A stretch of DNA of 10,356 nt from Anaerolineae bacterium (lineage in GTDB: Bacteria > Chloroflexota > Anaerolineae > J102): positions 1-10,356 of the forward strand of contig WGCR01000584.1 of the NCBI GenBank assembly GCA_015493675.1, read 5' to 3'. The notes under the pieces were generated by a model, which had not been told where the DNA came from, made no database searches, and saw only the letters and a program-made list of their open reading frames with translations. Shown one piece after another: positions 1 to 6,404 of this stretch. How positions within the stretch are numbered: position 1 is the stretch's first letter; every line of letters begins with the position of its first letter. Made by a program: the position numbers and the translations under genes.

Positions 1-207
1 AAGGCGGGGTTTGCCTTCGACTTGCGAAGCCCTTGACGGGCTCAAGCTTTCTGATACAATCGGCACAGGCTGGCTGTGCTACAGCCCTTCAATTCTTTTT
101 ATGGTAAAGTTCTTTCTTCTTCCTGACGTAAACATATTTCAGGACTTGACAGTGGGAGTCAAAAAGGTGTGGTGCAAACGCCGATAAGGAATGAAAAAGG
201 TGATTGC
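1..207. other. Non-coding flank with small hairpins
   Basis: No convincing gene was seen here. Three hairpins can be drawn. One spans 21-46 (CTTG, 3-nt bulge, AGCCC, loop TTGAC, GGGCT, CAAG). A second is 63-79 (GCACAG/CTGTGC) and a third is 72-86 (GGCTGT/ACAGCC, 3-nt loop). The last two share bases and cannot form together. A T-rich stretch follows at about 94-100, but not directly after a stem, so a terminator for a gene left of the window is only a weak possibility. Confidence 0.3.
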
Positions 208-292
208 GTCATGCTGAAGAGTAATTACGACAAATCATCTCCTCGATCATCGACCGCGAGATTTTTCCGTCGCTCCGCTTCTTCAGAATGAC
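208..292. repeat. Short intergenic repeat with inverted ends
   Basis: The 13-base ends at 208-220 (GTCATGCTGAAGA) and 280-292 (TCTTCAGAATGAC) are inverted copies matching at 12 of 13 positions, about 59 bases apart. Read on the minus strand, the right part (GTCATTCTGAAGAAGCGGAG, then an AATCTCGCGG core) resembles a class of dispersed intergenic repeats seen in many environmental bacterial genomes. That likeness is from memory. The element lies just downstream of the oxidoreductase beta gene, where it could act as a 3' hairpin, but there is no clear T-tract. Dispersal cannot be tested within one window. Confidence 0.4.
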
Positions 293-308
293 ACGAATAT
301 GGATATCT

Positions 309-1646
309 TCAAAGCAAATTGGCGCTGGCGGCGATAACGGGGAGATTCAGATCGGCAAAGCGCGTCTGGAAGCGCTGAACCGCCTCTTCAACCGCGTCGA
401 TGGGGAAAAGATTCAGCTCGCGCAGAGCCGCAACAGTGAGCAGCAGCGCCAGATTGGTGCGTGTGACGCGAATACCAGCCTTTTTGGGATCCAAAATCAC
501 CTTACGCGCTTTGGTGGGCGCATCAGCGAATTGTGGAATCGTGAAAAGTATATCATCCTCGGTCATATTTGCGAGATGTCGTCCGGCTTTCTTCAAACCG
601 TCCACCGAAATAAGCACCAGGGCGTCCGGTTTGGCAACGCCTGTATAGCGAATCTCTTCCGGACTGAGGATGATCTCGCTGATGCTGTGGCCCGTTTTGA
701 CGGTGGTGGGATAATCATCCCGCTGGGTGACCCACAGGTCCGACATGACTCCGGCGTAGCCCACCAGTTTGGCGGCGGAGCGCACCTTGGCTCCAGCCGA
801 TCCGGCCAGCACCAGGTGGAATTTGCGAGTCACGTTATTGGGGTAGGCCGTCTCGATGGGTTTGAGCGGCAGCGTGGGTTTGCCGGCCATATCTGCAGCC
901 AGCTCTCTCATGCGGTGGGCGTAATCGGTCACCTGCCGATAGTGGAGCAGGCCCGTCTCCAGTCCCAGCGTATCCACCAGCCCCAACATCTCTTTGCGCC
1001 CGAAATCGTTGTTGGGCACAAAATAGGCGGTGCACAGCTCCCAGATATCCAGCAGGGCGAAACCGTCGTATTCGATGGCCTCGGTCATGCGATCGGGCAG
1101 GTCTTTATCGAAAGAAGTGCCGCGATAAACATACCCGGCGCCATTGACGCCCACCGTGGCGCAGATATCCAGCGGCCATTCGGGATTGCCGTGGCGGGTG
1201 GTGGCGGTGATGGCCCCGTGAGGGGTGGTCACCGAATGCTCGCCGCCGGTCATGCCAAAATTGAAGTTATTGAAGACCAGCACGGTCAGCCCCACATTGC
1301 GACGGGCGGCATTGATGAGATGCGTGCCGCCGATGCCTGTGCCGCCGTCGCCAATGAAGACAATGACGTTGAGATCAGGATTGGCCAGTTTGATGCCCGT
1401 GGCATAGGTGATGCTGCGCCCGTGCAAGCCATGAAAAGCATTGGTGGTAAAGTATTGATCGCTGAGTCCTACACAACCAATATCGCTGACAATGACCGTT
1501 TTGGCGGGATCAATCTGCAATTTTGTTAGCGCTTTATCCAGATGATTGAGGATCAGCGTATGCCCGCATCCCGGACAGAAGGGAAAAGGGCGCTCATTTT
1601 TGTATGTGCTGCGGGGTTTTTCTATTTGAATAGGCGCTACAGCCAT
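309..1646 (-). CDS. 2-oxoacid:ferredoxin oxidoreductase, beta-gamma fusion subunit
   Basis: Catalytic half of an enzyme that oxidatively decarboxylates a 2-oxoacid (such as 2-oxoglutarate or pyruvate) with CoA and passes electrons to ferredoxin; cytoplasmic. Residues 1 to about 265 are the thiamine-diphosphate (beta) domain: CPGCGH at 24-29, GDG at 99-101 and NN at 126-127. Cysteines 24, 27, 58 and 205 have nearly the spacing of the four [4Fe-4S] ligands in archaeal 2-oxoacid:ferredoxin oxidoreductases. Residues about 276-445 look like the gamma domain (nucleotide-fold start at LAGSAGAKV), giving 445 aa against roughly 280-300 for a plain beta subunit. The ATG at 1646 is chosen because AGGAGAG sits just upstream; a TTG at 1667 would add seven residues but has no ribosome site. 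The gene follows the alpha gene by 21 bases. No ferredoxin-like delta gene is in the window. Substrate is not determined. Confidence 0.9.
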   Translation of the reverse strand: MAVAPIQIEKPRSTYKNERPFPFCPGCGHTLILNHLDKALTKLQIDPAKTVIVSDIGCVGLSDQYFTTNAFHGLHGRSITYATGIKLANPDLNVIVFIGDGGTGIGGTHLINAARRNVGLTVLVFNNFNFGMTGGEHSVTTPHGAITATTRHGNPEWPLDICATVGVNGAGYVYRGTSFDKDLPDRMTEAIEYDGFALLDIWELCTAYFVPNNDFGRKEMLGLVDTLGLETGLLHYRQVTDYAHRMRELAADMAGKPTLPLKPIETAYPNNVTRKFHLVLAGSAGAKVRSAAKLVGYAGVMSDLWVTQRDDYPTTVKTGHSISEIILSPEEIRYTGVAKPDALVLISVDGLKKAGRHLANMTEDDILFTIPQFADAPTKARKVILDPKKAGIRVTRTNLALLLTVAALRELNLFPIDAVEEAVQRFQTRFADLNLPVIAASANLL

Positions 1647-1667
1647 TTTTCTCTCCTTTATTGGCAA

Positions 1668-2891
1668 TCAGCCGTTGACCATTCCAAGAAATTGTTCGGG
1701 GGTGATGAGCTCGCCATCGGCCTGATCCAACCCGATGATTTCGGGCGGGAGGATGCGTTTTTGGGCGGCATCACGATAAACCAGGCGTTCGATCTCGCGA
1801 ATGTACTGCCCGTGGTTCAATTCTGCCACGATGATGCGGCGATGGCCTGCGACCGCGTCCAGGATCAGATTTTCGGGGACAGGCCACAGGGTGTGCAGGG
1901 TGAGGCCGCTGACTGGCTGACCGGCCTCACGGCTGCGATCCACGGCCTCGCGCATGGCCCGGGCAGTGGTGCCGTAGCTGATAAACAGCGTGTCAGCCTC
2001 CGGCTGCAAGTCTGAAATGCCAAACTCCATCTCCTGCCGGTGATTCAGGATTTTCAAGCGTAAATGATCATTCAATCGCTTCACTTTCTCCGCATCTTTG
2101 GTGAGAAACCCGTGTTCGTCATGGCTGGAGGTCGTGAAACGGGTGATGTGCGGGCCGCCAAAGGGGCTGGTGGGCTGCACTGCGTCGACGGGGTTGAAAT
2201 CGTAGGGCAGGTATGTTTCCTCGGGCCGCAGCCGCGGATCTGGCTGGCCGGTGGCGGCATTCACCCGCACGCCATCCACCACCGCGGGCTCAGGCAGGCT
2301 CTGGGGAACCAGCGGGCGTTGGCCCACAGGCGCGTCCACATACTCATCGATGTCCACCGTGGCCATGGCGTAATTCATCTCTTTGTCCACCAGGATGAAC
2401 ACGGGCGTGCGGTAGCGTTCGGCCAGATCGAAGGCCCGCTGCGTCAGGGTGTAGCATTCAGCCACAGAGGAGGGGGCCAGGGAGATGACGGGGTAACCGC
2501 CGCTGGTTCCCCAACGCACGAACTGCACATCCCCCTGAGCAGGGGTGGTGGCGCCGCCGGTGGCAGGCCCCATGCGCATCACATCCACGATCACCAGCGG
2601 CGTCTCCCCCATGATGGCCAGACCGATGTTTTCGGAATAAAGAGAGATGCCAGGGCCCGAAGTGGCGGTCATGGGGCGAACGCCTGTCATAGCAGCGCCA
2701 ATACACATGCCGATAGCGCTGATCTCATCTTCGGCCTCGATGCCCACGCCCCCAACTTTGGGCAATTCATTCAACATGTGTAACAGAATAGGGGTTGCCG
2801 GTGTGATCGGGTATCCGGCGAAAAAATCACATCCCGCCGCCAAGGCGCCGCGGGCGATGGCCGTTGCGCCATCAATGTATTCCTTTGCCAT
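1668..2891 (-). CDS. 2-oxoacid:ferredoxin oxidoreductase, alpha subunit
   Basis: Partner of the downstream beta-gamma subunit. It supplies the pyrimidine-binding domain for thiamine diphosphate and the substrate/CoA-contacting loop. In the 407-aa form, YPITP is at 27-31 (the signature loop of this family), TSGPG at 77-81, and a transketolase C-terminal-like domain at about 290-370. The N-terminal gamma domain that many KorA-type alpha subunits carry is absent; the gamma-like part is on the beta subunit instead. The frame stays open to about 3089, but the extra 66 residues are not family-like. Two starts are possible: ATG 2900 (GGAG only 2 nt away) and ATG 2891 (GGAG 11 nt away). I chose 2891 because homologs typically begin close to KEYIDG. 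Oxidation of 2-oxoglutarate (korA-like) is a reasonable guess, but the 2-oxoacid cannot be read from the sequence. Confidence 0.9.
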   Translation of the reverse strand: MAKEYIDGATAIARGALAAGCDFFAGYPITPATPILLHMLNELPKVGGVGIEAEDEISAIGMCIGAAMTGVRPMTATSGPGISLYSENIGLAIMGETPLVIVDVMRMGPATGGATTPAQGDVQFVRWGTSGGYPVISLAPSSVAECYTLTQRAFDLAERYRTPVFILVDKEMNYAMATVDIDEYVDAPVGQRPLVPQSLPEPAVVDGVRVNAATGQPDPRLRPEETYLPYDFNPVDAVQPTSPFGGPHITRFTTSSHDEHGFLTKDAEKVKRLNDHLRLKILNHRQEMEFGISDLQPEADTLFISYGTTARAMREAVDRSREAGQPVSGLTLHTLWPVPENLILDAVAGHRRIIVAELNHGQYIREIERLVYRDAAQKRILPPEIIGLDQADGELITPEQFLGMVNG

Positions 2892-3008
2892 AGTTTTCAT
2901 TGCTCCATTGCAAAAAATTATGACTCTTTTGGATTTCAAAGAGTGTCTTTTTATTTCCGGGAAGGGGACGAAAATCGCCAGACCACATTCCGGAGGGGAG
3001 ACCTCACA

Positions 3009-3029
3009 AAATCCGGTTGAGCCGGATTT
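3009..3029. promoter_or_regulatory. Perfect 8-bp dyad upstream of the alpha gene
   Basis: AAATCCGG (3009-3016) and CCGGATTT (3022-3029) form a perfect inverted repeat around a 5-base centre, about 110 bases upstream of the alpha-subunit start. On the minus strand only four T's follow the stem, so an intrinsic terminator or attenuator is weakly supported; an operator is equally possible. Confidence 0.3.
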
Positions 3030-3101
3030 ATTAGATATTATTGGAAATAACCCACTGCGAGGCGGACTCTCCGCTTTCCGCTCAATCATGCTAGAATCAA
3101 T

Positions 3102-3166
3102 GATTAATGCGTGATGATTAAAGTGAAAAACACGCTGATTTAGCCTTTAATCATTGTTCATTAATC
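3102..3166. promoter_or_regulatory. Large imperfect palindrome between divergent genes
   Basis: Outer arms GATTAATG (3102-3109) and CATTAATC (3159-3166) are perfect inverse copies. Inner arms ATGATTAAAG (3114-3123) and CTTTAATCAT (3145-3154) are also perfect inverse copies. The 4x4 gap between them can add three G-U pairs as RNA, giving a stem of about 21 pairs with a 21-base loop. The motif TGATTAA occurs twice in each orientation, counting partial copies. It lies between divergent genes, so it is not an ordinary terminator. It could be a cluster of operator sites, a structured leader RNA or a small palindromic repeat. Confidence 0.45.
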
Positions 3167-3268
3167 TTTGAGCTTTATCAGCAGCAGCATGATGTCAAGC
3201 GTGAGCGAAGACTTTCTTATTTCCGATAATGCCTATATTTGCCGCGACAGAACAATCAGTCGCAGATT

Positions 3269-3296
3269 TTGATAATTTACGATTCGAAACGATAAT
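3269..3296 (+). promoter_or_regulatory. Candidate sigma70-type promoter for msrA
   Basis: TTGATA (3269-3274), a 16-bp spacer and GATAAT (3291-3296) each match the consensus boxes at five of six positions. Transcription would start near 3303 and leave a leader of about 90 bases. Promoter consensus in the likely host phylum is not well established, so this is a candidate only. Confidence 0.35.
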
Positions 3297-3298
3297 CA

Positions 3299-3319
3299 GA
3301 TCGAAACGCGGATTCGATC
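3299..3319. promoter_or_regulatory. Operator-like dyad at the msrA start region
   Basis: GATCGAA (3299-3305) and TTCGATC (3313-3319) form a perfect 7-bp inverted repeat around a 7-base centre, a geometry typical of repressor sites. It falls directly downstream of the candidate -10 box, over the predicted transcription start. The 8-mer TCGAAACG occurs at 3284-3291 and again at 3301-3308, inside the dyad. Confidence 0.35.
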
Positions 3320-3392
3320 ATACTCCAAAGTCTCATTTCTGGCTAAAATTGATGCCTAGAATAATCATTTTGGCGCGAAAAAGGAAGGATTC

Positions 3393-3950
3393 ATGATCTC
3401 AATGCAACAAGAGCTCGCCACGCTGGGGAGCGGCTGTTTCTGGTGTCTGGAAGCGGCCTTCGCACAGGTGGCGGGTATAGAAAAGGTTGTCTCGGGCTAC
3501 GCGGGCGGCCATGTCCCTCGCCCCACTTATGAACAAGTGTGCTCCGGACGCACCGGACACGCCGAAGTGGTGCAAATCACCTTCAATCCCGCAGAGATCA
3601 CTTTTCGTGACATCCTGGATATTTTCTTCACCATTCATGACCCCACGACCGTCAATCGGCAGGGCGCGGATGTGGGGGAGCAGTACCGTTCCATCATCCT
3701 TTATCATAATGATCAGCAACGGAGCGTGGCAGAGGAGGTGATCCGGGAGCTGAATACAGAGGGACTCTGGCCCGGCGCCATCGTCACCCAGGTTGTCCCC
3801 TTGACTGTGTTTTATGTCGCCGAAGACTATCACCAACATTATTTCCAACGCAATCCGCATCAGCCTTACTGTCAGGTCGTTGTGGCCCCCAAAGTGCAAA
3901 AGGTGCGACAAAAATTCTCGTACAGGCTCAAACAATCCTTCGGCGGTTAG
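3393..3950 (+). CDS. msrA: Peptide methionine sulfoxide reductase MsrA
   Basis: Reduces the S-epimer of methionine sulfoxide in proteins and free methionine, repairing oxidative damage in the cytoplasm. The catalytic motif GCFWC is at 14-18 with catalytic Cys15. Other family signatures are TGHAEVVQITF (54-64), GADVGEQYRS (91-100) and the AEDYHQHYF block (143-151). Cys160 in QPYC is a likely resolving cysteine. At 185 aa it is a normal full-length MsrA with no signal peptide and no fused MsrB domain. The start at 3393 is supported by AGGAAGG just upstream; an in-frame ATG three codons on is possible. It appears monocistronic, with a possible promoter and dyad at 3269-3319. No msrB is in the window. 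Confidence 0.95.
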   Translation: MISMQQELATLGSGCFWCLEAAFAQVAGIEKVVSGYAGGHVPRPTYEQVCSGRTGHAEVVQITFNPAEITFRDILDIFFTIHDPTTVNRQGADVGEQYRSIILYHNDQQRSVAEEVIRELNTEGLWPGAIVTQVVPLTVFYVAEDYHQHYFQRNPHQPYCQVVVAPKVQKVRQKFSYRLKQSFGG

Positions 3951-4036
3951 GAAAAATCTCCCCAGATTGTTAAAATAGCAACCCGCAACCAGACTCCCCC
4001 CCCGACATCCTCTGACAAAGAATTTTCGTATATCTT

Positions 4037-4180
4037 TGGCTCCACTGCAAAAAGGTCGTTTCACCACGGAGACACGGAGAAAATAGTGGTAGTTCACAGA
4101 GGAATTCCTCTCCAAATCTCACCTTTTTCTTCCTCCGTGCGCTCTGTGCCTCCGTGTTGAAGGTTTTTTCAGTACAGCCA
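4037..4180. repeat. MITE-like 144-bp palindromic element
   Basis: The two ends are long imperfect inverted copies. The left end starts TGGCTCCACTGCAAAAAGG and continues to CACGGAGACACGGAG. The complement of the right end starts TGGCTGTACTGAAAAAACC and continues to CACGGAGGCACAGAG. The centre holds a perfect 14-base palindrome at 4098-4111 (AGAGGAATTCCTCT). CACGGAG/CACAGAG-rich repeats of this style are, as I recall, dispersed in many environmental bacterial genomes. It holds no ORF and lies between msrA and the sortase gene, where its hairpin could end msrA transcription. An 8-C run lies just upstream at 3996-4003. Confidence 0.55.
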
Positions 4181-4187
4181 TCTTTGT

Positions 4188-4220
4188 CTTGCTGTCCATC
4201 TTTCGTCAGGGACAGGCAAG
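4188..4220. other. Hairpin upstream of the sortase operon
   Basis: CTTGCTGTCC (4188-4197) pairs with GGACAGGCAAG (4210-4220) with one bulged G, giving ten pairs and a 12-base loop. It lies between the MITE-like element and the sortase gene, about 90 bases upstream of the start codon. No T-tract follows on either strand. Role unknown. Confidence 0.3.
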
Positions 4221-4309
4221 ATCGACATGTTCAACATCGCCAAATGGGCCCGCGTCATTGCAGGCATCGCCATGTGGCTCTGAATGATTCGCTAAACGTA
4301 TGATTTGAA

Positions 4310-5092
4310 ATGATGCAGTTGGGCCATGCTTTATTCCTGATCCTGGTTTCGACGCTCCTGTGCATCGGTTTATCGGCCTGCAGGAACGAGACGCAGACGC
4401 CGCGTCCTCCCACGCCCGCGCCCACCTGGACGCCTACTGCCACCTCTACGCCGAGTGCCACCCATACGCCCACATCGACGCCCGCGCCCACACCATCGCC
4501 TGTTCCCACCAGGGCATCTGCCGTAACGACAGCGTCCGCCCCCACGCCGGTTGGCCGGATTGACGCCGCCGGGCCCGAACCTGTCCCCACCATTGCCCCG
4601 CTGCCTCCGGGCCAGGGACGATCTCCCGTGCGGATCATGATTCCGGCGCTGGGGCTGGATGCGCCCGTGCATCCCATGGGCTGGCGCACTGTCGACAACC
4701 ACACCGAGTGGGAAGTGCCCGATTTCGCGGCCGGTCATCACATCGACAGCGCCTTTCCGGGCGAGGCGGGCAATGTCGTCATCTCGGGCCATCACAACAT
4801 CGGCGGCAGCGTCTTCGCCGCTCTCAGTCGCATCGGCGAGCCGGACGCGCCCTTCGGTCTGGGCGATGCGATCATTTTAGAAGATGATGTCGGGCGACGA
4901 TTTGTTTATCGCGTCACCGGTTGGCGGCGTATTCCCGAAACCGATGCATCTGTGACCACGCGTCAAGAAAACGCCAGTTATCTGCTCTCTACCGACTTCC
5001 CCGCGCTCACCCTCATCACCTGCTGGCCCGCCCAGACCAATACGCACAGGGTCATCGTGATGGCTGCTCTCACCGAAATCCGCACCCCATGA
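4310..5092 (+). CDS. Sortase with lipobox and Thr/Pro-rich linker
   Basis: A cysteine transpeptidase that cleaves a C-terminal sorting motif and joins the protein to a surface acceptor; it should act outside the membrane. A hydrophobic N-terminus (about 8-23) ends in LSAC with Cys24, a good lipobox, so the enzyme may be lipid-anchored; ordinary sortases use a transmembrane helix. Residues 29-100 are a Thr/Pro-rich spacer of a type common in Chloroflexota surface proteins. The sortase domain spans about 105-255 with His161 (in VVISGHHN), Cys238 (in TLITCWP) and Arg247 (in HRVIV), the catalytic triad in order. An in-frame stop at 4301 fixes the start at 4310 or the adjacent ATG 4313; no strong ribosome site is seen. 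The stop overlaps the next start (ATGA). The subclass cannot be assigned; it recalls the small class D/E-type enzymes. Confidence 0.88.
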   Translation: MMQLGHALFLILVSTLLCIGLSACRNETQTPRPPTPAPTWTPTATSTPSATHTPTSTPAPTPSPVPTRASAVTTASAPTPVGRIDAAGPEPVPTIAPLPPGQGRSPVRIMIPALGLDAPVHPMGWRTVDNHTEWEVPDFAAGHHIDSAFPGEAGNVVISGHHNIGGSVFAALSRIGEPDAPFGLGDAIILEDDVGRRFVYRVTGWRRIPETDASVTTRQENASYLLSTDFPALTLITCWPAQTNTHRVIVMAALTEIRTP

Positions 5093-5520
5093 CCAAATCC
5101 CGTCTTACCCTTCTCCTGTCCCTGCTTTTTCTTCTGCTGTTATCCGGATGCAGCAAACAGGGCGCGACCATCACCTGGGAAACAGCCTCAGAGGTGAACA
5201 CCGCCGGCTTCAATCTTTACCGTTCCACCACTCCTGATGGCCCGTGGGAGAAGATCAACGATCAACTCATTCCCCCTTCGCAGGATCCTGTCAGCGGCGG
5301 TGATTATACGTTTACCGATAAAACTGCCGGAACAGGACAAACATATTACTATCAACTGGAAGAGGTGGAGCTTTCGGGAAACGCCACCAGATTTGATCCC
5401 ATCGAACTAAAAACCTCATCCGGTCTGCCGGCATGGCCGTGGTGGCTAGCGGGGGCGCTCCTGGCTATCGCTGTTGGCTGGCTGCTGGGCAGTCTCTTCA
5501 GCAAGAAAAAGTGCGTATGA
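5089..5520 (+). CDS. Small lipoprotein, Fn3-like, possible sortase substrate
   Basis: A 143-aa exported protein of unknown function. The N-terminal hydrophobic stretch (6-19) ends in LLSGC, lipobox Cys21. Residues about 26-107 resemble a fibronectin type III-like module; the ITWETASEVNTAGFNLYRS opening is typical of surface beta-sandwich domains. After it come LPAWP (113-117), a hydrophobic span (118-137) and KKK (139-141). This order of short LP motif, membrane helix and basic tail is that of a sortase substrate, though LPAWP is not the canonical LPxTG, and a plain C-terminal membrane anchor is also possible. The start ATG 5089 overlaps the sortase stop by 4 nt, and the stop overlaps the next start the same way, so the three genes are probably translationally coupled. 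A longer open frame from 4921 is only the shadow of the sortase gene. Confidence 0.75.
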   Translation: MTKSRLTLLLSLLFLLLLSGCSKQGATITWETASEVNTAGFNLYRSTTPDGPWEKINDQLIPPSQDPVSGGDYTFTDKTAGTGQTYYYQLEEVELSGNATRFDPIELKTSSGLPAWPWWLAGALLAIAVGWLLGSLFSKKKCV

Positions 5521-6299
5521 AACTTGCGAATAAAACTATCCTCATCACCGGCGCTTCGCAGGGGATCGGCGCCGCCACGGCCCGGGCCTTTTCCGAATAT
5601 CCGGTCAGACTGGCGCTTTTGGCCCGCTCCGAACCGCGCATCACCGCGCTGGCGGCAGAACTCAATCAAAAACCAGATGTGAACGCTCTGGCCATCCCGG
5701 CCGATGTTTCCAATCCGGAGGACGTCCAACAGGCTGTAGCCCGAATCCGGGAGGCGTTCGGCGGCGTCGACCTACTGATCAACAACGCTGGCGTAGGCAT
5801 GAGCAGCCCCGTCGGTGCGATTGACTTCGTCAAAGGCAAAGAACTCTTCGATATCAACTTCTGGGGCGCCATCAGCGTGGTGCAGGCCGTGCTGCCCGAT
5901 ATGCGGGCGCAGAAGCAGGGCCTTATCATCAACATCTCGTCCATCGTAGGGCGACGCGCCATGCCCGGCATCAGCATCTACTGCGCTTCCAAATTCGCTC
6001 TCAACGCCTTCTCCGAAAGCATTCGCATAGAGTTGAGGCCCGACAACATCCGGGTCGTCAGCTTCTATCCCGGCGTCACCGCCACCCATTTTGGCGATAA
6101 TCTGCTTACCGGCCCCTCCACGGTGCAGGGCAAGGGCCGGGCCAAAGTCACCTCGGCCGAGGATGTCGGCCGGGCCATTGTCAAGGCCGCTCTCAAAGAA
6201 CCACGTGACGCTTATGCCACCCTGTTCGACCGCGTCTTCGTGTGGGCTTCCACTTTCGTCCCCGGGCTGATGGATAAGATGCTGGGAAAAGTGAAGTGA
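5517..6299 (+). CDS. Short-chain dehydrogenase/reductase (SDR)
   Basis: A classical NAD(P)-dependent short-chain dehydrogenase of 260 aa, close to the usual 250. The Rossmann cofactor motif TGASQGIG is at 11-18, the NNAG motif at 89-92, catalytic Ser at 141/142 and the YxxxK pair Tyr155/Lys159. PG at 185-186 is in the usual place after the active site. Cofactor choice and substrate cannot be read with confidence. Residues 244-260 are a short amphipathic tail that may touch the membrane. Its ATG overlaps the stop of the lipoprotein gene (ATGA at 5517-5520), which ties its expression to the sortase pair. A longer open frame from 5433 is not supported, because it runs through the lipoprotein gene. 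Confidence 0.9.
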   Translation: MKLANKTILITGASQGIGAATARAFSEYPVRLALLARSEPRITALAAELNQKPDVNALAIPADVSNPEDVQQAVARIREAFGGVDLLINNAGVGMSSPVGAIDFVKGKELFDINFWGAISVVQAVLPDMRAQKQGLIINISSIVGRRAMPGISIYCASKFALNAFSESIRIELRPDNIRVVSFYPGVTATHFGDNLLTGPSTVQGKGRAKVTSAEDVGRAIVKAALKEPRDAYATLFDRVFVWASTFVPGLMDKMLGKVK

Positions 6300-6404
6300 T
6301 TCGCACCGCATCATCACCCTTCATATCTGGCCGACTTCAGACCCGCACATCACATATTTTCTACAGCTTTACAACCGTCACTTCCCCCTCTCAAATCCCC
6401 CACT

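Noticed and set aside
288..1529. 413-codon open frame on the plus strand
   Set aside because: Antisense shadow of the beta-gamma subunit, whose cysteine and thiamine motifs are clear; the plus-strand product shows no domain I recognise.
2898..2960. CATAAT-type -10 box upstream of the alpha-subunit gene on the minus strand
   Set aside because: The only TTGAAA candidate lies 11 bases away, too close, and no good -35 box at about 17 bases was found.
3399..4115. 238-codon open frame on the minus strand opposite msrA
   Set aside because: Shadow of the clearly coding msrA; it runs into the repeat element.
4380..4560. Thr/Pro codon repeats in the sortase gene considered as a DNA repeat array
   Set aside because: The repeats vary and follow codons; they encode a protein stalk and lack regular spacers, so not a CRISPR or tandem array.
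4255..4795. Low-complexity minus-strand frames opposite the sortase linker
   Set aside because: Gly/Val/Ala-rich products come from reading the Thr/Pro codon repeats in reverse.
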